From NCBI GenBank assembly GCA_040219295.1, contig JAVJST010000005.1:1240001-1304000 (forward strand): a stretch of 64,000 bases of DNA, given 5' to 3'. Position numbers and translations under genes: made by a program. Shown here one piece after another: positions 53,219 through 62,365 of this stretch. The stretch comes from JAVJST01 sp040219295 (GTDB taxonomy: Bacteria > Pseudomonadota > Alphaproteobacteria > Rhodospirillales > Casp-alpha2). Within the stretch, counting starts at the first letter, position 1; each line of letters opens with the position of its first letter. The notes beneath the pieces were generated by a model, which searched no databases, was not told where the DNA came from, and saw only the letters and a program-made list of their open reading frames with translations.

Positions 53219-54559
53219 TCACACGTTCAGCAGCAGATGCTCCCGTTCCCACGAACTGATGACCGTCAGGTATGTGTGATACTCGGCGTTCTTGACCGCC
53301 ACGGCGGCTTCGACGAAGCGCTCGCCGAGCGCCTTCCTAATCGGTTCGCACTTCTCCATGGCATGGAGCGCATCGTCGAGGTGTTGCGGCAGGTTGCGGG
53401 GCAGGTTGTAGACGCTTTCCTTGTGGGGCTGGTCCGCCTCGATCTCCTCGATCAGTCCGAGATAGCCCGCGACCAGCGTGCCGGCGAAGGCGAGATAGGG
53501 GTTCACGTCGGCACCGGCGAGACGGTTCTCGATGCGGCGCGCCTCGGGCGGTGAACTCGGCACGCGCAGGCCGCAGGTCCGGTTGTCGTAACCCCAGTGC
53601 GTATTGATCGGCGCCTCGTGGTAGGTAAACCGGCGGTACGAGTTCACGTTCGGTGCGGCCAGCGCCAGCGTCGCCGGCATGTACTTCTGCAGTCCGCCGA
53701 TGAAGTGGGACAACCGCGGGCCGTCTGTTCCGTCGTCATTGATGAAGATGTTCCGGCCGGTTTTCCCGTCGATGACGCTTTGGTGGATGTGCATCGAACT
53801 GCCCGGTTCGATCTGCATCGGCTTGGCCATGAACGTGGCGTAGACATTGTGCCGCGTCGCGGTCTGGCGCACGGTCCGCTTGAACAGGAAGACCTGGTCG
53901 GCGAGCGACAGCGGGTCGCCGTGGCGGAAGTTGATCTCGAACTGCGCCGCGCCGCTCTCGTGGTTCAGCGTGTCGATGTCGATCTGCTGAGCGTCGCAAT
54001 AGTCGTAGACATCCTCGAACAGTGGGTCGAATTCGTTGACCGCGTCGATGCCGAACGACTGACGTCCCGTTTCCGGGCGGCCGGATCGCCCGATCGGCGG
54101 TTCCAGCGGGTAGTCGGGATCGGCGTTGACCTTGACGAGAAAGAATTCGAGCTCCGGCGCCACGATGGGCTTCCAGTCGCGCTCGGCATAGAGCGCCAGT
54201 ACGCGTCGCAGAATTTGCCGGCTGGACAGCTCGACCTCGCTACCGTCGACATAGTGACTGTCGCAGATGATCTGGGCGGTCGGTTCGTCGTACCACGGCA
54301 CGGGGCGGATCGTATTGGGGTCCGGATCCAGAATCACGTCGATGTCGATGGGATCGACGATCTCCTTGTCCTGGGGGAAATCCCCCGTCACCGTCTGGAT
54401 GTAGACGCTTTCCGGCAGACGGTGGCTCTTCTCATCGAGTCCGTCGAGAAACTTTCCCGTTGGCAGGATCTTGCCGCGGGGAATGCCGGCCATGTCGGCG
54501 ACGAGGCACTCGACCTCGGTAATGTTGTGCTCGGCGCACCAGTCTTTGATCGATTTCAT
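53219..54559 (-). CDS. second glutamine-synthetase-family ligase (PuuA-like)
   Basis: 446 aa. GS-fold residues appear in PELEFFLVKVN, QFEINFRHGD, GSSMHIHQSV and RIENRLAGADVNPYL. It differs from the gene at 47115 in length and detail (it keeps an ECLVADMAGIPRGK N-terminus), so it is a paralogue rather than a duplicate. Typical of gamma-glutamylputrescine synthetase-like proteins. It is separated from the other by surface-polysaccharide genes. Confidence 0.88.
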   Translation of the reverse strand: MKSIKDWCAEHNITEVECLVADMAGIPRGKILPTGKFLDGLDEKSHRLPESVYIQTVTGDFPQDKEIVDPIDIDVILDPDPNTIRPVPWYDEPTAQIICDSHYVDGSEVELSSRQILRRVLALYAERDWKPIVAPELEFFLVKVNADPDYPLEPPIGRSGRPETGRQSFGIDAVNEFDPLFEDVYDYCDAQQIDIDTLNHESGAAQFEINFRHGDPLSLADQVFLFKRTVRQTATRHNVYATFMAKPMQIEPGSSMHIHQSVIDGKTGRNIFINDDGTDGPRLSHFIGGLQKYMPATLALAAPNVNSYRRFTYHEAPINTHWGYDNRTCGLRVPSSPPEARRIENRLAGADVNPYLAFAGTLVAGYLGLIEEIEADQPHKESVYNLPRNLPQHLDDALHAMEKCEPIRKALGERFVEAAVAVKNAEYHTYLTVISSWEREHLLLNV

Positions 54560-54717
54560 GTATCACCGTTTGCCTTCGGTCCGCACCCGGAAGGGATAGG
54601 CCCTCTGATCGTCGGCGAGTATGGTTCGGGCGGCGGAGGGCCGCAACATCCCGATGTGGACAGGATGCGCATGCGCGATGTTTGCGGTTTGCCGGTCCCG
54701 GCGGTAGATGAAGTATC

Positions 54718-55560
54718 ATGAGCTTTCGGACGTATTGGCGCCGGTTGTGGATGGCAGTGTCGACCGTGGGCGGTCTGGCGCCCCGGGGGTATTTCATCCC
54801 TTACCGCTACGCGGCATCGACCGGCCGCGGTGCGGTGGACGGCTACACGGCGCTGCTGCCCTTCTTCGAAGCCGCGGAGACCACGTTCGCGGCGAATATC
54901 GAGCGGATCGACGGTTTCGCCGATCCGTTGGTTGGTTTCGACGGCCCGCCGCCGGAACCGCGCTGGTCGCAGGACTGGTTTCCCGGACTGGACGGCGCCG
55001 CCATGTACACGTTCGTTCGCAGCCGGGCACCCGGGAGGATGATCGAAATCGGATCCGGCCATTCGACGCGATTCGCCGCGCGGGCGATTCGGGACGGCGG
55101 TTTCGAATGCGCGATGACCGCGATCGACCCGGCGCCGCGCGCCGACATCGGCGCGTTGGGGATCGAGTGTATCCGCGCGCCGTTGCAGCAGGTACCGCTT
55201 GGGCGGTTCGCCGATCTCTCGGCCGGCGATATCCTGAGCATCGACTCGAGCCATGTCGCGGTTTCCGGCAGCGACGTCGACATTCTCGTCAATCAGGTGA
55301 TGCCGGGATTGCCGTCCGGCGTGCTGGTTCAGATTCATGACATCTTTCTGCCGGACCTGTACCCGGCGGCCTGGGCATGGCGCGAATACAACGAGCAGTC
55401 GCTTGTCGCCCCTTTGGTCCACGGCGGGGGGTACGAGCTTCTGTGGTCGAGCCGTTACGTGCGCACGCGGATGGCCGACTGCCTTACGGGCCTGGCGTGC
55501 GGACACATCGAGACGCCTCGCGGTGCGCCCGAAAGCTCGCTTTGGCTGATCAAGCGGTGA
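54718..55560 (+). CDS. SAM-dependent methyltransferase (class I)
   Basis: 280 aa. The SAM-binding motif I is MIEIGSGHSTRFAARAI, and SIDSSHV follows the fourth strand in the place where such enzymes often hold a metal. The fold fits Methyltransf_24-type enzymes, often O-methyltransferases of sugars or small molecules. It is divergent from the GS-like gene and converges with the oppC gene. Confidence 0.7.
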   Translation: MSFRTYWRRLWMAVSTVGGLAPRGYFIPYRYAASTGRGAVDGYTALLPFFEAAETTFAANIERIDGFADPLVGFDGPPPEPRWSQDWFPGLDGAAMYTFVRSRAPGRMIEIGSGHSTRFAARAIRDGGFECAMTAIDPAPRADIGALGIECIRAPLQQVPLGRFADLSAGDILSIDSSHVAVSGSDVDILVNQVMPGLPSGVLVQIHDIFLPDLYPAAWAWREYNEQSLVAPLVHGGGYELLWSSRYVRTRMADCLTGLACGHIETPRGAPESSLWLIKR

Positions 55561-55561
55561 T

Positions 55562-56713
55562 CTAGGAGTAGGGGTCGGCGGCGTCGCGCAGCCCGTCGCC
55601 GAGGAAGTTGAAGGCAAGCACGACGATGATGACCGGCAGCATCGGCAGCATCAGCCATGGATAGAGCGCCACCGCGTTGATGTTCTGGGCCTCGACTAGG
55701 AGAACCCCCCAGCTGGTGATCGGCGGCCGCAGCCCGAGACCGAGGAAGCTGAGCGCTGTCTCACCGAGGATCATCGACGGAATCGAGAGCGTGGCGGACG
55801 CGATCAGGTGACTCATGAAATTGGGCAGCAGGTGGCGGAAGATGATCCGGCGCGGCTTCGCACCCATCAGGGTGGCCGCCGTGCAGAAATCCTCCTCGCG
55901 CAGCGCCAGCAACTTCGACCGCACCGCACGGGCCAGTCCCGGCCAATCGAGCAGACCTAGGATGATGGTGATGCCGAAGTACACGAGAATGGGACTCCAG
56001 GTGATGGGAAGCGCTGCGGACAAGGCCATCCATAGGGGCAGTTCCGGCAGCGAGCGCAGGATCTCGATGGACCGCTGAACCACGTTGTCGACCCAGCCGC
56101 CGAAGAACCCGGCAACGCCGCCGATCGAAATACCGAGGACAAAACTGACGGCGATGCCGATGAGCCCGACGGTCAGCGAAATCCGGCTGCCGTAGAGCAG
56201 TCGGGAGAACATGTCGCGTCCCAGCCGGTCGGTTCCGGCCAGAAACAGGGTGCCGCCCTCGGCAGGACAGACGATGTGGAAACTGCCTGTGAACAATCCC
56301 CAGAACTCGTACTCGTCACCAAGACAGAAGAACCGCAACGGTTCGATCTTGGTCGGGTTCGGCGTGTACTCCCGTTTCAGGGTTTCCATGTTGAGGTTGT
56401 AATCAAGGCCATAGACGAACGGCCCGACGAATGAACCGTCGTTAAACAGGTGGATGCCCTGCGGTGGGGCGTAAATGAAATCCGTGTGGCGACTGTGCAG
56501 ATCGTAGGGAGCAAGAACCTCGGTGATGAGGATCGATGCGTACATGACCAGAAGAATGACGCCGGAGATGACGGCTAGGCGGTGGCCCTTGAGCTTCCAC
56601 CAGATCATTTTCCACTGAGACGCCATGTAGACCCGTTCCTGTTCAGGCGTAAGGGCTTCGACCGAATAGGGGTCGAAAGGCGTCTGATCGACGTAGTGGG
56701 GTGTGGTACTCAT
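55562..56713 (-). CDS. oligopeptide-type ABC permease (OppC-like)
   Basis: 383 aa. The C-terminal part is the usual OppC/DppC core (GTDRLGRDMFSRLLYGSRISLTVG, then LLPNFMSHLI). Between helix 1 and that core there is an extra soluble loop of about 100 residues with two Cys (FFCLGDEYE and HIVCPAE), longer than in E. coli OppC. It overlaps the oppB gene by four bases and is last in the operon. Confidence 0.9.
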   Translation of the reverse strand: MSTTPHYVDQTPFDPYSVEALTPEQERVYMASQWKMIWWKLKGHRLAVISGVILLVMYASILITEVLAPYDLHSRHTDFIYAPPQGIHLFNDGSFVGPFVYGLDYNLNMETLKREYTPNPTKIEPLRFFCLGDEYEFWGLFTGSFHIVCPAEGGTLFLAGTDRLGRDMFSRLLYGSRISLTVGLIGIAVSFVLGISIGGVAGFFGGWVDNVVQRSIEILRSLPELPLWMALSAALPITWSPILVYFGITIILGLLDWPGLARAVRSKLLALREEDFCTAATLMGAKPRRIIFRHLLPNFMSHLIASATLSIPSMILGETALSFLGLGLRPPITSWGVLLVEAQNINAVALYPWLMLPMLPVIIVVLAFNFLGDGLRDAADPYS

Positions 56714-57708
56714 CGCCGCGCTCCCCCGGTCAGGCGGATACGCGGATCGAGAATGGTCAACAACACGTCCGACAGGAACATGCCGACGACGGTCAACACG
56801 GCGAGGAACATCAGAAAAGAGCCGGCGAGGTACATGTCCTGGCTTTGCAGCGAGCTCAACAGCATCGGGCCCGTTGTCGGAAGCGACATGACCGCCGACA
56901 CGATGACCGACCCGGACACGACCTGTGGCAGCAGGTTGCCGATGTCTGCGATGAATGGGTTAAGCGCCATGCGTAGCGGATACTTCACCAGCAGTTTGCC
57001 CGGCGGCAGGCCCTTCGCACGCCCCGTCGTGACGTACTGTTTCTGAAGTTCGTCGAGCAGGTTCGCCCGCAACCGGCGGATCATGCCGGCGGTGCCCGAT
57101 GTGCCGATCACGACGACCGGCACCCAGAGGTGGGCCGCGACCGACATCATCTTGTCCCACGACCACGGCTGGTCGAGATAAACCGGGTCCATCAAGCCGC
57201 CGATCGACGTTCCAAACCACACGTTCGCGAGATAGAGCAGCACCAGCGCCAACAGGAAGTTGGGCGTGGCGAGGCCCAGAAACCCGAGCAGCGTCAGCCC
57301 GTGATCGCCCCAGCTGTACTGGTGCGTCGCCGAATAGACGCCGATCGGAAACGACACGGCATAGATGAACAGGATGGTCGCGAAGTTCAGGATCATCGAA
57401 AGCAACAGGCGATCGCCGACAACTTCACTGACAGGCAGATTGTACTCGAACGAGTACCCGAGATCTCCCTGCAGCAATCCGAACGCCCAGGTCAGGTATT
57501 GTTCCGGCAGGGACTTGTCGAGGCCGTACTGCTCGCGCAGAAACCTGATCTTTTCCTCGTCCACCATCTCGCCTTGGCTTTCCAGTTCGGCGATGTAGGT
57601 CGTCAGGTAGTCGCCCGGTGGCAGCTGGATGATGATGAAAACGAGGACGCTGACGGCAACCAGCGTCATGAACATGGTAACGATCCGGCGGATGAGGTAG
57701 TCGGCCAT
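56710..57708 (-). CDS. oligopeptide-type ABC permease (OppB-like)
   Basis: 332 aa with six membrane helices and the OppB pattern (N-terminal RRIVTMFMTLVAVSVLVF, the EAA-type loop YVTTGRAKGLPPGKLLVKYPLR). Begins 17 bp after the binding-protein gene. Confidence 0.92.
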   Translation of the reverse strand: MADYLIRRIVTMFMTLVAVSVLVFIIIQLPPGDYLTTYIAELESQGEMVDEEKIRFLREQYGLDKSLPEQYLTWAFGLLQGDLGYSFEYNLPVSEVVGDRLLLSMILNFATILFIYAVSFPIGVYSATHQYSWGDHGLTLLGFLGLATPNFLLALVLLYLANVWFGTSIGGLMDPVYLDQPWSWDKMMSVAAHLWVPVVVIGTSGTAGMIRRLRANLLDELQKQYVTTGRAKGLPPGKLLVKYPLRMALNPFIADIGNLLPQVVSGSVIVSAVMSLPTTGPMLLSSLQSQDMYLAGSFLMFLAVLTVVGMFLSDVLLTILDPRIRLTGGARR

Positions 57709-57725
57709 GGGTCGGTGCGTCCGGT

Positions 57726-59672
57726 CTAATCGGTTGCCTGGGCGGTTTCGGCAGCCCGGTCGAACCAGAAGGTGTCAGGCCGGTAGATGCCGAAATGGGC
57801 CCCGGGTTCCCAGTTGTAGATGCCGATCTCGGGAACGTTGCGGAGATCGTTGGCCACGACAACAGGCTGTCGCACGCCGCAGATGAGGCCGATGGTGTAG
57901 ACTTGGTCGGCGTGGATGGCGAGCATGTCGTGCCAGATCTCGCGCCGTTTCCGGTCATTCGTCGCCAACGTCCATTCATCGTTGAGTTGCGCAAGGAACC
58001 GGGGAATCTTCATGTCGATGGGGAGGCCCGCGTTACCGTCACTCTCGTAGAACTGACCCCATCTCGGCCATTGCAACTGCTGCTGGCTGGTCGGGGCGAG
58101 CTCTTCCGGCGACATCGAAGGTACCGGAATGCCGTTCTCCAGACCGGACCAGACCGACATCAACGTGGTGCCGGCAAAGATGCGATTTCGCAACACCTCC
58201 CGTTGTAACGGCTTGGGATAGATCTTGATCCCGAGTCTGTGCCAGCTGTCGTGAACCAATTGCAGCACGTCCGTTTGTTCGGTGTCCTCGCCGGCGGTTT
58301 CGATAATGATCTCCATCGGCCGGCCGTCGGGCAGCAAGCGGATTCCGTCGTCGTTGCGCCGGTCCAGCCCGAGCCCATCGAGCATCGCGTTGGCGCGCTC
58401 GAGATCGAATGTGGTCCAGGCCTTGGCGTATTCCTCGCGATAGAGAGGGCTGGCCGGGAGCACGGTGTTGTTGGCTTCGAGGGCCAGACCGTAGTAGATC
58501 ACCTCGTTGATTTCGTGCCGATTGACACCGAGCGACAGCGCCCGGCGAAAATCGGCCTCGCGGAATAGATTTCGCCAGACCGCGTCCTTGGTGTTCAGGT
58601 TGGGATAAAGCGCGATATGTGCGCCCTTGGCCGTCTGCCAAAGACGAACGTTGAAATTGTTGGTTTTCTCTCCCTGCTTGAGGAACGTGTAGTCGCTGAA
58701 TGACAGGCTGCGAGCCTGAAGGTCGACCTCGCCTGAACCCGCCTTGGCCGGAATGAGTTTTGCGCTGGCGATGGTGATCGCGACCTCGTCGACATAGGGC
58801 AGCTGGCGGCCGTTCTCGTCGACCCGGTGATAGTAGGGGTTGCGCTCGAAGATGAACCTCTCGGCCGGCGGCGGCGTCTGGATGGTCCATGGCTGCAGGC
58901 TTGGCATCTCGGGGTTCTCGGTCCGGTATTGACGCCCCTTGTTGAGCATCAACGCCACCCAGTTTCGCTGACCCTCCGCCTCGACGAGCGAGCGCAGTTC
59001 CTCGGCGTCCCGGTAGCGGGGGTGGAATTGTTTTAGGTAATGCGCGGGCCGGTAAATGAACAGCGGGTTGGCGCCGGCCAGGGCCGGCAGGAAATGCGGA
59101 TTGGGAACATCCCACGTGAACCGTACAGTCAGTTCGTCGATAACCTCGAACGTCGGTTCCTGACCGGCCGCCCTGAGTGCTGCCGGTGCACCGGTCGGCG
59201 AAGCTTCCTTGTTCAGGATGACGTCTTCCCAGAAGAACCGGAAATCCTCGGCGGTGAACGGATGGCCGTCCGACCACCTGTGCCCCCGGCGCAGGTGCAG
59301 GGTGAACACCCTGTCGTCCACGACCTCGATATCGCGCAGGATGTCCGGGACAAGGTCGTACTTCTCGTTGAACGCCACGAGGCGGGCGTATCCGTAGACG
59401 ACCAGCAGGCGAACGTCCTTGGCCCGTCCGAACAGGAGGCGCATCTGGCCACCGTGCCGGCCGGGCAGGAGGCCGCTCTCTGCGTCGAGGGTGACGATGG
59501 CGGGCTCGTCGGGAAGCCGCTCCGCCACCGGCGGTAGTTCGCCACTGTCGACCCGTGCCTGCAGCATCGGCGTCTCGACAAGGGGCGTCTCGGCGGATGC
59601 CGGCGTGCCGACACCGGTCGCCATCAGGGCGGCGGCGAACAACGTCACGAAGGTTCCCGATCTGCGCGGCAT
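57726..59672 (-). CDS. family 5 extracellular solute-binding protein
   Basis: 648 aa with a signal peptide (residues 1-27, cleavage near ASA) and the SBP_bac_5 pattern (LHLRRGHRWSDGHPFTAEDFRFFWEDV). It is longer than the usual 500-550 aa, like YejA-type receptors. The ATG at 59672 shares its A with the stop of the ATPase gene (TGATG); a GTG one codon earlier is possible. Ligand unknown; peptides or sugar derivatives are both possible given the neighbouring deacetylase. Confidence 0.9.
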   Translation of the reverse strand: MPRRSGTFVTLFAAALMATGVGTPASAETPLVETPMLQARVDSGELPPVAERLPDEPAIVTLDAESGLLPGRHGGQMRLLFGRAKDVRLLVVYGYARLVAFNEKYDLVPDILRDIEVVDDRVFTLHLRRGHRWSDGHPFTAEDFRFFWEDVILNKEASPTGAPAALRAAGQEPTFEVIDELTVRFTWDVPNPHFLPALAGANPLFIYRPAHYLKQFHPRYRDAEELRSLVEAEGQRNWVALMLNKGRQYRTENPEMPSLQPWTIQTPPPAERFIFERNPYYHRVDENGRQLPYVDEVAITIASAKLIPAKAGSGEVDLQARSLSFSDYTFLKQGEKTNNFNVRLWQTAKGAHIALYPNLNTKDAVWRNLFREADFRRALSLGVNRHEINEVIYYGLALEANNTVLPASPLYREEYAKAWTTFDLERANAMLDGLGLDRRNDDGIRLLPDGRPMEIIIETAGEDTEQTDVLQLVHDSWHRLGIKIYPKPLQREVLRNRIFAGTTLMSVWSGLENGIPVPSMSPEELAPTSQQQLQWPRWGQFYESDGNAGLPIDMKIPRFLAQLNDEWTLATNDRKRREIWHDMLAIHADQVYTIGLICGVRQPVVVANDLRNVPEIGIYNWEPGAHFGIYRPDTFWFDRAAETAQATD

Positions 59673-61573
59673 CACAGCGTCCTCAAGGCGTCGGCGTCGG
59701 CCGTTGAACGCACCATGTGGCCGCCGCCGATGTCAACGAGGCGGGCATCCTGTTCCGATCCCGCACAGAAAGGCACGGGCCATGCGTCCGGCTCCGATGC
59801 GCGCCCCTCCATCAGCTGATTGAAGTCAAGCGGCCGTCCGGGGTCCGGATAGGGTACGGCCGATAGCAGGGCCTTCGTGTAAGGGTGAACCGGATTGTGG
59901 AACAGCGTTTCGCGGGGCGCGACTTCCACCAGCCGCCCGGCACACATGACCGCGATGCGGTCGGCGATGTAGTCGACCACCGCAAGATTGTGCGAGATAA
60001 AAATGTACGTCAGTCCGAGGTCGCGCTGCAGGTCCTTCAGCAGGTTCAGGATCTGCGCCTGCACGGAAACATCGAGCGCCGAAACCGGCTCGTCGCACAG
60101 GACCAGTTCGGGCCGCAAGGCGATGGTTCGGGCGATGCCGAGCCGCTGGCGCTGGCCGCCGGAGAAGCTGTGCGGGTAACGGCTCAGGAAACGGGGATCG
60201 AGACCGACAAGCGTCATCAGCTCGGCAACGAACTCGCGTCTGTAGGCATCGTCACCAATGCCGTGGATCACCAGCGGTTCGCTGAGAATGTCGAACACGG
60301 TCATGCGCGGATTCAGGGAGCTGAAAGGGTCCTGGAATATGTACTGTATGCGGCGCCTGAACGGGGTCAGTTCCTCGTTGTTCATCGCCAGCAAGTCGAC
60401 CGGTCCGTGGTAGTCGTTGAAGGTGATGCTGCCATGGTCGGGATCGATCGCACGCATGATGATCTTGGAGAGCGTCGTCTTGCCGCAACCGCTCTCGCCG
60501 ACCAGGCCCAGGCACTCGCCCCGGCGAACCTCGAGTGAGACATCGTCGAGCGCCAGAGCCCGGACGCCGGTATCGCGTGAAAGCCATTTCGATTGAGACC
60601 GACTGAAGAAACTCTTGGTAATGTGCTCGACCTTGAGAATCGGTTTGCTGGGATCGTAGTCGGTGATTTGCTCGTTGCGCTGGCTGAGCAGCCGTCCCGC
60701 CTTGGCGGTGATCTCGCGGATAGGCACGAGACGTTCTCCCTCCTTCATGTCGAAATGAGGAACCGCCTGCAGCAATGCCTTGAGATAGGGGTGCTGAGGA
60801 TTGGCGAAAATCTCGCGGACCGAGCCGCTTTCCATGACCCGACCGTGGTAGACGACCACGACGTCGTCGGCGATGTTCGCGACGACGCCCAGATCATGCG
60901 TGATCATCAGGATGGCCATGCCGAGCTCGGCCTGAAGGTCCTTCATGAGCTTCAGAATCTGCGCCTGGATGGTTACATCGAGTGCCGTGCTGGGTTCGTC
61001 CGCGATCAGCAGGGCCGGGCGACATACCAGCGCCATGGAGATCATCGCCCGCTGTCGCAAACCGCCGGACAGTTCGAACGGATAGGTGTCGTAGGCGCGC
61101 ACGGGATCGGGGAAACCGACCAGTCGGAGCATATCGATCGACAGCTCGCGGCCCTCGGCGGCCGATACCTTGCGGTGGAGAAACAGCGCCTCGCTGACCT
61201 GATCGCCAATGGTATGGAGAGGCGACAGGGACGTCATCGGTTCCTGGAAAATCATCGAAATGCGGTTGCCGCGGATCGCCCGGAACGTCTCGCCCGCCGG
61301 ATCGAGCCCGGCAATGTTGATCGGTTCTGCCGGCGCGCTGCCGTCGTGGGCCGTGTCATGGAAAACGATGTCGCCGCGTTCGATACGCGCGACGCGCGGA
61401 AGAATTCCCATGATGGCCTGCGCGGTCACCGACTTGCCCGAGCCCGACTCGCCGACGACCGCGAGTGTCTTGCCGGCCTCGATCGTGAACGATACGTCGC
61501 GGACCGCATCGATCCGGCCTGCCTGGGTCATGAACGAGACACCGAGATTCCTGACGTCGACGAGAGTCGTCAT
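59672..61573 (-). CDS. fused oligopeptide ABC ATPases (DppD-DppF type)
   Basis: 633 aa, two ATPase domains in one chain. First: Walker A GESGSGKSVTAQ, signature LSGGLRQRAM, Walker B LLIADEPSTALD. Second: Walker A GESGCGKTTLSK, signature FSGGQRQRLGIA, Walker B LVLCDEPVSALD. Each has the C-terminal oligopeptide-transporter extension. The frame extends to 61660, but the ATG at 61573 overlaps the deacetylase stop by four bases. The permease pair is encoded downstream. Confidence 0.93.
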   Translation of the reverse strand: MTTLVDVRNLGVSFMTQAGRIDAVRDVSFTIEAGKTLAVVGESGSGKSVTAQAIMGILPRVARIERGDIVFHDTAHDGSAPAEPINIAGLDPAGETFRAIRGNRISMIFQEPMTSLSPLHTIGDQVSEALFLHRKVSAAEGRELSIDMLRLVGFPDPVRAYDTYPFELSGGLRQRAMISMALVCRPALLIADEPSTALDVTIQAQILKLMKDLQAELGMAILMITHDLGVVANIADDVVVVYHGRVMESGSVREIFANPQHPYLKALLQAVPHFDMKEGERLVPIREITAKAGRLLSQRNEQITDYDPSKPILKVEHITKSFFSRSQSKWLSRDTGVRALALDDVSLEVRRGECLGLVGESGCGKTTLSKIIMRAIDPDHGSITFNDYHGPVDLLAMNNEELTPFRRRIQYIFQDPFSSLNPRMTVFDILSEPLVIHGIGDDAYRREFVAELMTLVGLDPRFLSRYPHSFSGGQRQRLGIARTIALRPELVLCDEPVSALDVSVQAQILNLLKDLQRDLGLTYIFISHNLAVVDYIADRIAVMCAGRLVEVAPRETLFHNPVHPYTKALLSAVPYPDPGRPLDFNQLMEGRASEPDAWPVPFCAGSEQDARLVDIGGGHMVRSTADADALRTL

Positions 61574-62325
61574 GCCGCGAAGACCTCCTCGACGTCGAGC
61601 CAGGCGGCGCCGGCGTGTTGCCGGATCAGGCGGACAAACCGATCGATGAAAGCCCAGCAATCGCTGTCATGGACGAGGTGATGAGTAAGAAGGCCGGTCG
61701 GTTCATGTTCGTCGACGCGGCAATCGCGTCGGGCCCTCAGGTGGCTGATGACCTGGTCCAGCACCACCTCGTCGCCGACGTATCCGCGGCCGCCCCGCCA
61801 GTCGATCGGATCGACGTGGGTATTGGACTGCACCAAGCCCGGAAAGGGATGTCGGGCGCGCCTCGGCCCGTGCGTCGAAACACCGCGATGCCCGAGCTCG
61901 GCAAGTCGGCCGACGACTTCCGGCGATATCCTGTTCCAGGGCGGCACGAATGCGGCGAAGAACCGCGATGCACTGCCCAACCGGTCGATACCGCTGCGAA
62001 TGTCCTTGATCATGGTCTCGAGCGGACGATGCGGGCCGAACTCCGCCTTCTTCTCGCCGGCCGGCGCGTGATTGCGGTGGGACAGCCCATGCTGCAGCAA
62101 CCGGGCGCCCCGCGGCCACGCCTGCCCGTCAAGCAGTTCGTCTCCTGCGCCGGTCGGGATCACGGCGATGGCGATACCCGTATCGTTGTCGGATGCGATG
62201 CCCAGAAGCCGGGACAGCGCCGGGGATTGCGAGACAGCGTCATCATCGCGCCACCAGAACGAAGCGGCCCGGCCCCGGTCGGCCCAGGCGTCCAGCTCAG
62301 ACTCCATTTTTTTCCACGATGTCAT
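61570..62325 (-). CDS. polysaccharide-deacetylase-like protein
   Basis: 251 aa with the NodB-type pattern: WWRDDDAV (metal and base Asp), LLQHGLSHRNH (His ligands) and a later TGLLTHHLVHD. No signal peptide, so it is cytoplasmic, which is unusual for enzymes acting on wall polymers and suggests an imported oligosaccharide or N-acetyl compound. It is coupled to the ATPase gene by the ATGA overlap and starts 40 bp after the large ABC/cNMP gene. Confidence 0.78.
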   Translation of the reverse strand: MTSWKKMESELDAWADRGRAASFWWRDDDAVSQSPALSRLLGIASDNDTGIAIAVIPTGAGDELLDGQAWPRGARLLQHGLSHRNHAPAGEKKAEFGPHRPLETMIKDIRSGIDRLGSASRFFAAFVPPWNRISPEVVGRLAELGHRGVSTHGPRRARHPFPGLVQSNTHVDPIDWRGGRGYVGDEVVLDQVISHLRARRDCRVDEHEPTGLLTHHLVHDSDCWAFIDRFVRLIRQHAGAAWLDVEEVFAA

Positions 62326-62365
62326 TGCGCTACTTTACCCGTTCATGGACCAGCAGGGTCGCCCA

